Part shown: one piece after another, positions 1 through 8,500 of the stretch
Position numbering within the stretch: the stretch's first letter is position 1
Layout: every line of letters starts with the position of its first letter
NCBI GenBank assembly: GCA_902805635.1
Contig: CADCTC010000243.1
Location: 1-32,346, forward strand
Direction: 5' to 3'
From: an uncultured Chloroflexota bacterium
GTDB taxonomy: Bacteria; Chloroflexota; UBA11872; UBA12225
DNA: 32,346 bases
Position numbers and translations under genes: made by a program
The notes under the pieces: generated by a model
The model's input: only the letters and a program-made list of their open reading frames with translations
Database searches by the model: none
Told to the model about the DNA's origin: nothing

Positions 1-1
1 G

Positions 2-2041
2 CGCGACCTGTTCCGGGAGGTGACCGAGGCGGCGCACAGGAACGGGATCGTGGTGGTGGCGCGCATGGACTCGTCGCGTGCCAACGAGCGCTTCTACTTC
101 GAGCACCCGGACTGGTTCACGGTGGACGAGGAGGGGCGACCCTACAAGGCGGGCGACTTCGACGGCCCCTTCTACACCGCGTGCATCAGCGGCCCCTACT
201 ACCGCGAGTACCTGCCCGGCGTGCTGCAGGAGATCTGCGAGCGCTACACGCCGGAGGGGTTCTCGGACAACTCGTGGTCGGGCCTCTCCAGGGAGCGCAT
301 CTGCTACTGCCCCAACTGCCGCGCCGCGTTCGCCGCGCACAGCGGCGGCCGGGAGCTGCCGAAGGGGAAGGACTGGAACGGCGCGGCGTACCGAGCATGG
401 GTGGAGTGGAGCTACGCCCAGCGGGTGAGCCTGTGGGAGCTGAACAACGCCGTGACGCACCGCTACGGCGGCCCGGACTGCGAGTGGTCGGGCATGAACA
501 GCGGCAGCCTGACGAACCAGAGCCGCTCGTTCCGCGACTGGCGGGCGATGACGAGCCGGGTGCGGATCATCTTCCTGGACCACCAGGGTCGCTCGCAGAC
601 GGGGGCCATCTGGCAGAACGGCGAGCAAGGCAAGCTGATCCGGTCGCTGATGGGCGACGACGCGCCGATGCCCGAGTCGATGGCGATGTACAACAACACC
701 GGCAACTACCGGCTGTCGTCCAAGCCGGAGCCCGAGGTGCGGCTGTGGTTCGCTTCGGCAGTGGCGGGCGGCATCCACCCCTGGTGGCACCACGTGGGTG
801 CCGACCACGAGGACCGGCGCATGTTCCGCACGGCGCCGCCGCTGTTCCAGTGGCACGCCGAGAACGAGGCCTACCTGCGCGACCGGCGCCACCTGGCCTC
901 TGTGGCCGTCCTGTACTGGCAGCGCAACAACGACTTCTTCGGGCGTGACGACGCCGAGGAACGCTGCGACACCCCCGCGCGCGGACTGGGGCAGGCGCTG
1001 GTGCGCGCCCGCATCCCGTACGCGATGCTGGACGCGGACCAGCTGGGAACGGCGGACCTGACGCGCTACCGCGCCATCGTGCTGCCCAACATCGGCGCGC
1101 TGACGGAGCAGCACTGCCAGGCGCTGCGCACGTATGTCGCGGGCGGCGGTGGGCTGGTGGCCACGGGGGAGACGTCGCTGTACGACGAGTGGGGCGACCG
1201 GCGGCCGGACTTCGGCCTGGCGGACCTGTTCGGCGCGCATGCGGCGGGGCAGGTGCTCTCGCGCCACACGTCGGCCGCGAGCACCGACGCACGGCGCGGC
1301 GAGCCGTCGTACCTGCGCTTCGTGGACGCGCCGGGTGAGCGCCCGGAACCGCTGCGGGTGGGACCGGCAGGGCCGACCGGCGCGTACCAAGCGGGCTGGG
1401 ACGAGACGGCGCACCTACCGTTCGGCGGCGACCTGGTGCTGACACGGCCGGCTGGCGCCGGCGAGCGCGTGGCACTGACGTACATCCCGCCGTTCCCGAC
1501 GCACCCGCCCGAGTTCAGCTACATGACGGTGGAGCGCACCAGCCTGCCGTGCCTCTATCTCCACAGTGGGGCCACGCGCGGGCGCGTGGCCTACCTTCCC
1601 GCGGACGTGGACCGGCTGTACTGGCGCAGCAACCAGCCGGACCACGCGGAGCTGCTGGCTGGACTGGTGCGCTGGGCGGCACGTAACGAGCTGCCGGTGC
1701 GCGTCGAGGGGCCGGGGCTGGTGGACGTGCACGTGTATGTCCAGGGTGGCGCGCAGCCCGAGAGCGGGTCGGGCAGCGTCGACGGCGCCGAGCGCGTGAT
1801 CGTGCACCTGGTGAACCTGACGCACGCCAACAACTGGAAGGGGCCGGTGGACGAGCTGGTCCGGATTGGGGAGCAGCGTCTGACGGTCGAGCTGCCCATG
1901 GGCCGGCGCGTGACCAGCGCGCGTCTGCTGGTGGAGGGCAACGAGGTGGATGTGCAGACTGGCAAAGCGCTGTCGACCGTCGCAGTCCCATCGGTGCTAG
2001 ACCACGAAGTGGTGGTGATAGAGCTGGACCGGGCCGGATAG
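2..2041 (+). CDS. GH42-like glycoside hydrolase with trimerization-type domain, 5' truncated
   Basis: The reading frame is open from base 2, so the gene begins upstream of the window; the GTG at 20 is only an internal codon. About 679 residues are visible. The first ~280 read like the second half of a TIM-barrel hydrolase of the GH42/GH-A type (RMDSSRANERFYFEHPDW, then a YCPNC motif near residue 104). Residues ~294-420 resemble the glutamine-amidotransferase-like beta-galactosidase trimerization domain (VLPNIGALTEQHCQALRTYV, then GGGGLVATGETSLYDEWG). The remainder is a beta-rich C-terminal region ending in VVIELDRAG. The likely role is release of sugars from plant or microbial glycans; the substrate cannot be told. 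No signal peptide can be judged because the N-terminus is missing. The downstream isomerase and reductase genes support a catabolic role. The fold assignment is fairly firm, the exact family less so. Confidence 0.8.
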   Translation, partial: RDLFREVTEAAHRNGIVVVARMDSSRANERFYFEHPDWFTVDEEGRPYKAGDFDGPFYTACISGPYYREYLPGVLQEICERYTPEGFSDNSWSGLSRERICYCPNCRAAFAAHSGGRELPKGKDWNGAAYRAWVEWSYAQRVSLWELNNAVTHRYGGPDCEWSGMNSGSLTNQSRSFRDWRAMTSRVRIIFLDHQGRSQTGAIWQNGEQGKLIRSLMGDDAPMPESMAMYNNTGNYRLSSKPEPEVRLWFASAVAGGIHPWWHHVGADHEDRRMFRTAPPLFQWHAENEAYLRDRRHLASVAVLYWQRNNDFFGRDDAEERCDTPARGLGQALVRARIPYAMLDADQLGTADLTRYRAIVLPNIGALTEQHCQALRTYVAGGGGLVATGETSLYDEWGDRRPDFGLADLFGAHAAGQVLSRHTSAASTDARRGEPSYLRFVDAPGERPEPLRVGPAGPTGAYQAGWDETAHLPFGGDLVLTRPAGAGERVALTYIPPFPTHPPEFSYMTVERTSLPCLYLHSGATRGRVAYLPADVDRLYWRSNQPDHAELLAGLVRWAARNELPVRVEGPGLVDVHVYVQGGAQPESGSGSVDGAERVIVHLVNLTHANNWKGPVDELVRIGEQRLTVELPMGRRVTSARLLVEGNEVDVQTGKALSTVAVPSVLDHEVVVIELDRAG

Positions 2042-2479
2042 CCGGTGGTGCCGGTGCCATTCATGTCTTCCATCTCTGCGCCAGGGCGTGCTCAATGACC
2101 GACGCATGCGGCCGTATCCGCGTCGGCGTCATCGCCACACGCGTGATGGTCACGTTCCCGTCGCCGTTCCTCAGGTCGGCACCGACCGTGGTGACCGTGT
2201 AGGGCATGGAGCCGCCGCCCGATCCGCTGGCACCGTACGGCCGCGACGGGGCGGAGCCAGGGTGGCAGGACCCGGCCCGCCGCACTGGGAGAAGCGCGTG
2301 ACGGCATCGCACGAAGAGGCATGTAAGCGCGAGTGGATCCACTTCCACGCGTGCATCACGCGGGGCGTCGAGCTGCTGGCCGGTCCGGAAGGGGCGCGTG
2401 GCGATACCGCATTTGTGGTCGAGTGGGCGCGCGCGACACGAGAGCGGTAGCGCATTCCCGCTGGAGCCGGAGGTCAGGC
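2042..2479. other. Non-coding gap with a possible gene remnant
   Basis: There is no convincing gene in these 438 bases. On the minus strand an open frame ending at 2061 carries a Gly/Ser-rich run (GASGSGGGS) followed by PYTVTTVGADLRNGDGNVTI. This resembles the end of glycine-rich secreted proteins, which often close with a GDGxVxIT pattern. It has no start signal and reads as proline/arginine-rich noise upstream, so it may be a decayed fragment or chance. No strong hairpin terminator follows the glycoside hydrolase. The Shine-Dalgarno for the next gene lies at 2469-2474. Confidence 0.3.
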
Positions 2480-3412
2480 ATGAAACTGGCAGTCTTCTCG
2501 AAGATCGGCAACCATCTTCCGGCCGACGACCTGTGCGCCGTGTTGGCGGACCACGGCTACCAGGGAGTGGAGTGGCAGGTCCATGCTGAGGGCCACATCT
2601 CCCCCAATGACGTGGAAGCCGGCGCGGATCGCGCGGCGGCGGCCGCGCGGCGGCGCGGCATCGAGAGCATCTGCCTGGCCGGCTACTTGCGGCTGGGCGA
2701 TGACGGCGCCGTGGACGCGATTGCGCGGCAGGTCGCGGCGGCGGCGCGCATCGGGTGCCCTGCCGTTCGGATCTGGGCGCCGTCCTCGCGGGGCGCCACG
2801 CCGTACGCGGCGCTGTTCGGGCGTGCTCACGCGGATCTGGCGGCGGCTGCTGAGGTGGCGGGGGCGCACGGGGTGCGGCTGGTGGTTGAGGTCCACTTCG
2901 GCACGATCGTGCCAAGTGCGAGCCTCACGCTGCGGCTGATCGACGGGTTGGACCCGAGGCACGTCGGAGCGATCTATGATCCGGACAACTTGACGCAGGA
3001 GGGTCTGGAGCACTGGCGGCTCGGGCTCGAGCTGCTCGGCCCGTACCTGGCGTACGTTCAGTTCAAGAACGCGCGCTGGGTGCAGGTGGACGAGCCGGGA
3101 GCGGACGGCTGGCGCCGCTGGCGGCGCGAGTACGTGGCCCTGGAGCAAGGGTTGGTGGACTGGCCTGCCTTCCTGGGCGTGCTGTGCGGCCGCGGGTACG
3201 ACGGGTATCTGTCCAACGAGGACACGCGCCCTGTCCCCCTCGAAGAACGCCTCGACGCCGGACGGACCACGATCACCCGGCTGTGGGCCGCCGGGGCACC
3301 GCCGGCGGAAGACGGCAGGGGTGCCGTTGGACTAGCAGGCAGCGCGAACAGAGCGGGCGGCGCAGGCGGCGCAGACAGAACTGCGACAAAGAACACAGTA
3401 CGCGGGATGTGA
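2480..3412 (+). CDS. Sugar phosphate isomerase/epimerase (AP endonuclease 2-type TIM barrel)
   Basis: A 310-residue protein of the xylose-isomerase-like TIM-barrel family, which interconverts keto and aldo sugars or epimerises them with a divalent metal. Visible features are the opening MKLAVFSKIG strand, GYQGVEWQVH (residues 27-35), VVEVHFG with E137 and H139, IYDPDN with D167, YVQFKN around Q194 and E247 in SNED, all at positions expected for metal and substrate ligands. The start at 2480 is set by GGAGGT at 2469-2474 with a 5-base gap. Residues ~272-310 form a Gly/Ala-rich tail unlike the rest of the fold, as if the stop codon had been lost and non-coding DNA added. The aldo/keto reductase begins 8 bases downstream, suggesting one operon. 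Substrate unknown. Confidence 0.85.
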   Translation: MKLAVFSKIGNHLPADDLCAVLADHGYQGVEWQVHAEGHISPNDVEAGADRAAAAARRRGIESICLAGYLRLGDDGAVDAIARQVAAAARIGCPAVRIWAPSSRGATPYAALFGRAHADLAAAAEVAGAHGVRLVVEVHFGTIVPSASLTLRLIDGLDPRHVGAIYDPDNLTQEGLEHWRLGLELLGPYLAYVQFKNARWVQVDEPGADGWRRWRREYVALEQGLVDWPAFLGVLCGRGYDGYLSNEDTRPVPLEERLDAGRTTITRLWAAGAPPAEDGRGAVGLAGSANRAGGAGGADRTATKNTVRGM

Positions 3413-3420
3413 GGGCAACC

Positions 3421-4335
3421 ATGACCGGAATGGAGCAGCGCGACTTTGGCAACACGGGCCTGCGGGTAACACCCATCGCGCTGGGGGGTTATCCCTTTGG
3501 CGGCGTGAACCATGCGGCGGGATGGGACCCGTTCAGGGAGGAGGGACGGCGCACGGCCATTGCCACGGTGCATCGAGCTATCGAGCGTGGGGTCACCTAC
3601 GTCGACACGGCGGCGAGCTATGGGGATGGAAACAGCGAGGAGATCTTTGGGGAGGCGCTGTCGAGCGGCGGGCGGCGGGGCAAGGTGACGCTGGCGACCA
3701 AGTGCCCGTGGAACGTGCCGGCCGACCGGGTATTCGCCAGTGCAGAGGCGAGTCTGCGCCGACTGCGCACGGATGTAATCGACGTGCTGCAGCTGCACGG
3801 CGGCAGGTTTAGCGCGGAGGACGTGCGCCACATCCTGGAGGGTGGCCCGCTGGAGGCGCTGCTGCGCCTGCGTGAGCAGGGCAAGGTGCGCTTCATCGGG
3901 TTTACCTGCGAGGAGCCGTGGACCGCGCGGCCGCTGATAGCGAGCGGCCAATTCCAGGTGGTGCAGCTGCGCTATAACCTCATCCACCAAGGGGCAGCGC
4001 TGCACGCGCTGGATGAGGCGCGCGCCGCCGGCATGGGTATGGCGGTGATGCGCCCGATGACCAGCGGCATTCTGCAGCGCGCGCTGGGGTTCCTTAAGCC
4101 AGAGTGGCCGGAGCAAGAGGTCTACGAGGTGGCGCTCAAGTACGTGCTGTCAGACTCGCGCGTTCACGTGGCCAACGTGGGCATGCGCTGGCCGCACGAG
4201 GTGGACCAGAACGTCGACCTGGCGGCGGCCTTCCGCCCCGCCTTCGACGTCGCGGAGTTGCCGCGTCTGACCGCGAACATCTACCGCACCGCCGACGCGG
4301 TCGCGGGACTCGCCGGCCCACAACAGGCATCATAG
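3421..4335 (+). CDS. Aldo/keto reductase
   Basis: A 304-residue NADP(H)-type aldo/keto reductase, a cytoplasmic (beta/alpha)8 enzyme that reduces aldehydes or ketones or oxidises sugars. The canonical tetrad is complete: D62 in YVDTA, Y67 in ASYG, K94 in LATKC and H126 in LQLHGG. The cofactor-end motif appears weakly as VANVGMRWPHEVDQN. The start at 3421 has GAGGG five bases upstream; an in-frame ATG at 3430 (MEQRDFG) is an alternative. The frame is open further upstream to 3184, but that part overlaps the isomerase gene and is not coding. It sits between the isomerase and the metallo-hydrolase in a co-directional run, so a sugar-dehydrogenase or reductase role is likely. Confidence 0.88.
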   Translation: MTGMEQRDFGNTGLRVTPIALGGYPFGGVNHAAGWDPFREEGRRTAIATVHRAIERGVTYVDTAASYGDGNSEEIFGEALSSGGRRGKVTLATKCPWNVPADRVFASAEASLRRLRTDVIDVLQLHGGRFSAEDVRHILEGGPLEALLRLREQGKVRFIGFTCEEPWTARPLIASGQFQVVQLRYNLIHQGAALHALDEARAAGMGMAVMRPMTSGILQRALGFLKPEWPEQEVYEVALKYVLSDSRVHVANVGMRWPHEVDQNVDLAAAFRPAFDVAELPRLTANIYRTADAVAGLAGPQQAS

Positions 4336-4336
4336 A

Positions 4337-4346
4337 CCTCCGGAGG
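4337..4346. promoter_or_regulatory. Perfect palindrome at the hydrolase ribosome binding site
   Basis: CCTCCGGAGG is a perfect 10-base palindrome two bases after the reductase stop codon. Its right half is a strong Shine-Dalgarno core that abuts an ATG at 4347 and lies 15 bases before the ATG at 4362, so its spacing suits neither start well. Pairing between two RNAs is possible, but a hairpin is not because there is no loop. No function is shown. Confidence 0.3.
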
Positions 4347-4361
4347 ATGCCACTACCACCT

Positions 4362-5036
4362 ATGGATGCCGTTCTAATTCCTATCAACTCGCCGCTACGA
4401 GCCGCGGAGCCGCGCGTCGCGGTGCTGGCCGCGGGGTACCTCAGCTACGACAAGTACCACCCAGAGTGGGGGCAGCGATCCGCTAACAGCACGGCGACGC
4501 TGATCCAGGTGGCGGGCCGCACCATTGTGGTGGATCCGGGCATGGACGACGCCGTGCTGCTCGCGGGACTGCACGCAGCCGCGGTGGCGCCCGAAGCGGT
4601 GGACACGGTGTTCATCACGCACACGCACGGCGACCACTACCGCTCGGCGCACCTGCTGCCCAACGCGCGGCTGCTGTGCAGCGGGCCGGAACAAAATGCC
4701 TGGCGAGCGCGCGGCGCGCCCGACAAGGAGCTGCTCGGACGGATGGTCCCTACCCTCACGGGCATTGCGCCGGGGGTGCGGATGGTGCTCACACCCGGCC
4801 ACACGCCCGGCTCGGCGACGCTGCTGGTGGCGCAAGCGGGCCAACTGATTGCCGTGGTGGGCGACGCGGTGGACAGCCTGGACTTCTTCATGCGCCGGGA
4901 ACCATCGCATAACGCAGCGGACCCCGCGGCGGAGCGGCGCAACTTCCAGCTCTTCGCCTCGATCGCAGATGTGATCGTGCCGGGACACGGCCGCCCCTTC
5001 CGGCTGGAGCACGGCGCGCCGGCGGCTGAGCTGTAG
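4362..5036 (+). CDS. MBL-fold metallo-hydrolase
   Basis: A 224-residue metallo-beta-lactamase-superfamily hydrolase. The zinc site is complete: H87, H89, D91 and H92 in THTHGDHY, H147 in TPGHTPGS, D168 in VVGDAV and H209 in VPGHGRP. This fold hydrolyses esters, thioesters, lactones or phosphoesters; lactonase activity would fit a sugar-acid pathway but is not shown by sequence. An in-frame ATG at 4347 would add five residues (MPLPP). Its ribosome binding site abuts that codon, so 4362 is preferred on family length, with modest certainty. There is no signal peptide, so it is probably cytoplasmic. It is the last gene of the 2480-5036 run; the next gene is convergent. Confidence 0.85.
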   Translation: MDAVLIPINSPLRAAEPRVAVLAAGYLSYDKYHPEWGQRSANSTATLIQVAGRTIVVDPGMDDAVLLAGLHAAAVAPEAVDTVFITHTHGDHYRSAHLLPNARLLCSGPEQNAWRARGAPDKELLGRMVPTLTGIAPGVRMVLTPGHTPGSATLLVAQAGQLIAVVGDAVDSLDFFMRREPSHNAADPAAERRNFQLFASIADVIVPGHGRPFRLEHGAPAAEL

Positions 5037-5324
5037 GAGCTGAGGGCAGGGGCGGCAACCACGTCCTGCGCCGGGTTTGTGCGGGCATGTGCGCCGCCGA
5101 GTTCCGGCTGTGCGCCCGGTCTGGCCGGGGTCGGTACCGCATCCAGGCGCAGCAAGACCCTGCCTCACGAAGGGTAGCGCCGAGCCCGGCGTTGTCCAGC
5201 GGCGGAAGGACCAGATCGACGCCCCGCGGCCCGCTGCGGCACAAGCTCGACGCAGCGCCGGGCGGAGCGCATGGGCGCGCCGGTTGCCCTGTGCCCGCTC
5301 TCCGCCGGCGCGTCTCCTTCCGGT
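5037..5324. other. Convergent intergenic region, nothing recognised
   Basis: These 288 bases separate the metallo-hydrolase and the minus-strand cupin, which converge. Open frames exist on both strands, but their residue composition (Arg/Pro/Ala-rich) looks like high-GC noise, with no start signals. A minus-strand stretch reading GVDLVLPPLDNAGLGATLRE near 5165-5225 looks slightly protein-like; I do not recognise it. No clear terminator hairpin with a T tract was found. Confidence 0.35.
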
Positions 5325-5832
5325 CTATAGGTGCGACGTGTTCTCCCAGATGGGGGTCTTGCCGTCTAATCCGTGCTGACGCAGGTGTATCTGTGGCAGG
5401 CGGCTGCCGCGGTGGGTGAACACCACCATGGAGTGGATCCAGTAGCAGTCCTCGGCGCTAGGGTCGTTCGGGCCAGAGGGATTGAACTGGCGGTGGTAGA
5501 TGTTCATCGGCTTGTGCCCCACGCCGCCGGGCGGCACGATCACGTCTTGAACGGTGTGGTTCTCCGTGTCGGCGATACTCTGGGCGCCGGGGCCGGAGAC
5601 GACGTAGAATGCCTCGACGCGGTTGTCATGCTGGTGCAGGCTGTTGCCGCGACCAGGCTTGAAGATAGAAGGGTAGTGGTGCGGGTAGGCCCAGCTTGAT
5701 TTGCTGCCCATAGGGCAGCGTCTCGACGATGCCCTCCTCGCGCGCGACGACGATGGGGCCGGTGTAGGCAGGACGGCGCTTGGGCAGCGGCGTGTAGGGA
5801 ACGCGCCCCTGGCCCGGCAAGTTGCCGACCAT
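5325..5832 (-). pseudogene. Cupin-domain protein gene broken by a frameshift
   Basis: The ATG at 5832 lies 2 bases after the stop of the upstream binding protein and uses AAGGAG inside that gene's end, so it is translationally coupled. It encodes MVGNLPGQGRVPYTPLPKRR and continues to LPYGQQIK. It then leaves the cupin sense near 5690-5700. The sense resumes in another frame as WAYPHHYPSIFKPG, followed by a cupin metal motif (HQHDNRVEAFYVVSG) and VIVPPGGVGHKPMN, ending at 5325. One extra base, or two missing, between IK and WAY explains it. Joined, the product would be about 165 residues, a normal small cupin. Neither fragment alone makes a full barrel. The break may be real decay or an assembly error. 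Cupins of this kind often isomerise or bind sugar acids. Confidence 0.72.
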
Positions 5833-5834
5833 AG

Positions 5835-7163
5835 CTAGAAAGGCTCCTTGAGCATGGGCGCGATCTCCGTGTGCGCCGTCTGCATCGCGTCCCGCACCGT
5901 CTTGGTGCCGCCGTGCGCCAGCTTCTCCTCACGGTCGAAGGTGTCGCGCACCTGAGGCACGAACTTCGGCGTCACCGGGAAGACCTCGCCGCGCTGGAGG
6001 CCCGTGAAGTACGCCTCGCCGTCCTCCCAGGGGTTGAGCACCTGCTTGAGGATGGCCGCGTTGCGGGCGACCGAGCGGCGCGAGGTGTAGCTGCGGTTCG
6101 ACTTGAGCACCACCAGCTGCCCTTCCTCCGAGGCCCAGTACTTCGAGAAGGCCCAGGCCGCCTCCACCACCTTGCTCGACTTGAGGATGCTTGCCGCCAG
6201 GTCGTCGCCGCGCGTGGTGTCCTTCTTGGGCCCTTTGGGCGCCACGACCATGCCGGGATCGACGGTGCCGTTCTGGCTGCCCTGCACGATGCCGGGCATG
6301 GCGTAGCGGCCGGCCTGCTCCATGGCCACGGCGCCGTTGACGCGGTAGCCGTTGTCACTGTCCTCCGGATCGCCCGGTGGCGCGGAGACCTGGTGTTTGA
6401 GCACGAGGTCGGCGATCCACTGCTCGGCGCCGATCACCTCAGCCGACGTGATCAGGCTCTGCGTGCGGTCCTCTGAGAACGGCGTGCCGCCGTTCTGCCA
6501 CATGTACTGCACCGTCAGCGTCAATCCGGTCGGGCGCCGGAAGCCCCACACCTTCTTGCCCGCGGCGTTGGTGTGCGTCAGCTTGCGGGCCGTGTCGATC
6601 AGCGCGTCCCAGGTCCACTTGCCCTGCTTCTCCAGCTCGGTGGGCAGCGGCAGGCCCACCGCGCGGAAGTGGTGCTTGTTGAAGTACAGCGCGTTCGAGC
6701 TGGACGACGTGGGCAGGCCGTAATAGCCGCCCTTGTACGCATATGCGCGGACCGCGCTGGGCCAGAAGTCGTCCTGCGGCAGCTTGTCGCGCTTCATCAG
6801 CGGCAGGATGTCCACCAGCGCGTCGCGGCGGATGAATACCTGCGACGCGCGCACGCGGTTCCAGTAAACGTCCGGCGGGGTCCCGGCCGCCATCAACGTG
6901 AGCGCCTTCTCGGTCTCGTTCTCCGCCGGCAGCAGCTCGAGCTTGTACTTCGGGTACTGCTTCTCGAATCCCTCCTTGATGGTGGTGTACAGCTGGATCT
7001 CCGGCTGCCCGGCAGTGCCGAAATAGAACTGGACTGTCGCCGGTTGTCCCTCCTTGCCGGCGGCGGATTGTTCCGACTGTCCAGCCGCCCCGCAGGCGGC
7101 GAGCACCGACGCGGCCAGCGCCGACGCACCCCCCACGAATGCGCGCCGAGTGACGTGAGCCAT
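5835..7163 (-). CDS. Extracellular sugar-binding lipoprotein (ABC family 1), Tat-type signal
   Basis: A 442-residue solute-binding protein of ABC carbohydrate importers. The N-terminus MAHVTRRAFVGGASALAASV has twin arginines and is followed by lipobox LAAC with C24 as the lipid anchor, so it is probably exported folded by Tat and tethered outside. Family-1 features include LMAAGTPPDVYW, YGLPTSSSSNALYFNKHHF and AMEQAGRYAMPGIVQGSQNG. The frame extends upstream to 7331, but the ATG at 7163 fits the signal peptide and has AGGGAG ten bases upstream. No permease or ATPase gene follows; the broken cupin does. It is divergent from the enolase-superfamily gene across 91 bases. Ligand unknown, probably an oligosaccharide. 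Confidence 0.92.
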   Translation of the reverse strand: MAHVTRRAFVGGASALAASVLAACGAAGQSEQSAAGKEGQPATVQFYFGTAGQPEIQLYTTIKEGFEKQYPKYKLELLPAENETEKALTLMAAGTPPDVYWNRVRASQVFIRRDALVDILPLMKRDKLPQDDFWPSAVRAYAYKGGYYGLPTSSSSNALYFNKHHFRAVGLPLPTELEKQGKWTWDALIDTARKLTHTNAAGKKVWGFRRPTGLTLTVQYMWQNGGTPFSEDRTQSLITSAEVIGAEQWIADLVLKHQVSAPPGDPEDSDNGYRVNGAVAMEQAGRYAMPGIVQGSQNGTVDPGMVVAPKGPKKDTTRGDDLAASILKSSKVVEAAWAFSKYWASEEGQLVVLKSNRSYTSRRSVARNAAILKQVLNPWEDGEAYFTGLQRGEVFPVTPKFVPQVRDTFDREEKLAHGGTKTVRDAMQTAHTEIAPMLKEPF

Positions 7164-7254
7164 GGTGTTGTATCTCCCTGCACCATTCTCTTGCCAAAAC
7201 ACCGAGAAAGCAAATAGCCTTGTGCCAGGATAATCGGGATTGGAGGGAGCAAAG
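7164..7254. promoter_or_regulatory. Divergent promoter region
   Basis: These 91 bases separate two divergent sugar genes and must hold promoters for both unless transcription starts inside coding sequence. It is more A+T-rich than its surroundings (for example TTGCCAAAACACC and GGATAATCGGG). I see no well-spaced -35/-10 pair and no clear operator palindrome. The region ends in GGAGGGAG at 7242-7249, the ribosome binding site of the plus-strand gene. Confidence 0.4.
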
Positions 7255-8376
7255 ATGCGGATTGCGGACCTTGAGTGGATGCAGGTGGGGCGCTGGTGGT
7301 ACTTGCTGGTGCACACCGAGGAAGGGATCACCGGCCTGGGCGAGGGCGGCGTGCACGGCTACCCAGAGGCGATTGGCGGGATCATGGACGCGTGGAAGCC
7401 GTACCTGCTGGGCAAGGACCCGCTGCAGATCGAGCACCACTGGCAGTTCCTCTACCGCAACTCGCACTTCCGCGGTGCCGTGATCGGTTCGGCACTATCG
7501 GCGCTGGACATCGCGCTGTGGGACATCGCGGGCAAGCACTTCGAGGCGCCGGCGTGGCAGCTGCTTGGCGGCAAGTGCCGCGACAAGGTGCGCCTGTACA
7601 TCCACGTGGGCGGCGAGTCGCCGGACGCGCTGGCCGCGGACGCCAAGCGCGCGGTGGACGACGGCTTCACGGCGGTGCGCTTCACGCCGTTCCCGCGCAA
7701 CTACACGCGCATGCGCTACGCCGAACTGCTGGAGGCGATCCTGACACGCGTCGCGGCGGTGCGCGACACGGTAGGCAACGGCGTGGACCTGTGCGTGGAG
7801 ATCCACCGGCGCATGGACCCGCACCACGCCGCGGGCCTGGCGTATGAGCTGGCGAAGTTCCGGCCGTACTTCCTGGAGGACCCGCTGCTGCCAGACAGTG
7901 TGCAGCGCATGGGAGACCTGCAGCGCAGCATCAACGTGCCCATTGCCACGGGCGAGCGACTGCACACGATCTTCGAGTTCAACGAGCTGCTAGCGGCGGG
8001 CGGCTGCCGCTTTATCCGCCCGGACGTATGCCTGTGCGGCGGGCTGACGCACTCGAAGAAGATCGCCGCGATCGCGGAGGCGTACCACGTCGGCGTGATC
8101 CCGCACAACCCGCTCTCGCCGGTGAGCACGGCGGCGTGCGTGCAGCTGGACGCGTGCATCCCCAACTTCGCGCTGCAGGAATACACGGGGGAGGACCGGC
8201 CGCCCAAGAGCGACGTGCTCAAGCAGCCGCTGGTGCGCGAGGGTGGCTACATCCTGGTGCCGGACCGCCCCGGCATCGGCGTGGAGCTGAACATGGAGGT
8301 GGCGCGCGCGTACCCCCCACAGGCCAAGGAGATCCGCACCCCCCTGCACGAGGACGGCTCGGTGGCCGACGCCTGA
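7255..8376 (+). CDS. Enolase-superfamily dehydratase (mandelate racemase/galactonate dehydratase-like)
   Basis: A 373-residue member of the mandelate racemase/muconate lactonizing group, closest in layout to D-galactonate dehydratase. Such enzymes abstract the proton next to a carboxylate and eliminate water from sugar acids. The capping domain contains ALSALDIALWDIAGK (residues 80-94). In the barrel, metal ligands are E182 in VEIH, E208 in FLEDP and E234 in TGERL. H184 and H284 (VIPHNPLSP) are candidate acid/base residues, and E309 is in LQEY. Asp is commoner than Glu at the first ligand in characterised galactonate dehydratase. The ATG at 7255 has GGAGGGAG five bases upstream; an upstream TTG at 7240 is less likely. 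Exact substrate is not known. Confidence 0.88.
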   Translation: MRIADLEWMQVGRWWYLLVHTEEGITGLGEGGVHGYPEAIGGIMDAWKPYLLGKDPLQIEHHWQFLYRNSHFRGAVIGSALSALDIALWDIAGKHFEAPAWQLLGGKCRDKVRLYIHVGGESPDALAADAKRAVDDGFTAVRFTPFPRNYTRMRYAELLEAILTRVAAVRDTVGNGVDLCVEIHRRMDPHHAAGLAYELAKFRPYFLEDPLLPDSVQRMGDLQRSINVPIATGERLHTIFEFNELLAAGGCRFIRPDVCLCGGLTHSKKIAAIAEAYHVGVIPHNPLSPVSTAACVQLDACIPNFALQEYTGEDRPPKSDVLKQPLVREGGYILVPDRPGIGVELNMEVARAYPPQAKEIRTPLHEDGSVADA

Positions 8377-8500
8377 GCCGCTCAGCTCCTTGCGCCGTCG
8401 GCCGCTGTTCAAGATAACCCGGCGGCAGGACCCTCGAACGGGATGGTACTCTGCATAAGTAGAGACCAGTGGTGAGTGAGAGGGGAGCAGGCGGAAGACG
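8377..8500 (+). promoter_or_regulatory. Intergenic region with a weak promoter candidate
   Basis: The 124-base gap contains TTGCGC at 8390-8395 and GATAAC at 8413-8418, exactly 17 bases apart, a poor -35 with a fair -10. A second A+T-rich spot (GCATAAGTAG) lies near 8453. Either could start transcription of the oxidoreductase gene, but read-through from the dehydratase is equally possible. Confidence 0.22.

Noticed and set aside
567-1475. 302-residue minus-strand frame
   Set aside because: It is Arg/Pro/Ala-rich noise opposite the glycoside hydrolase.
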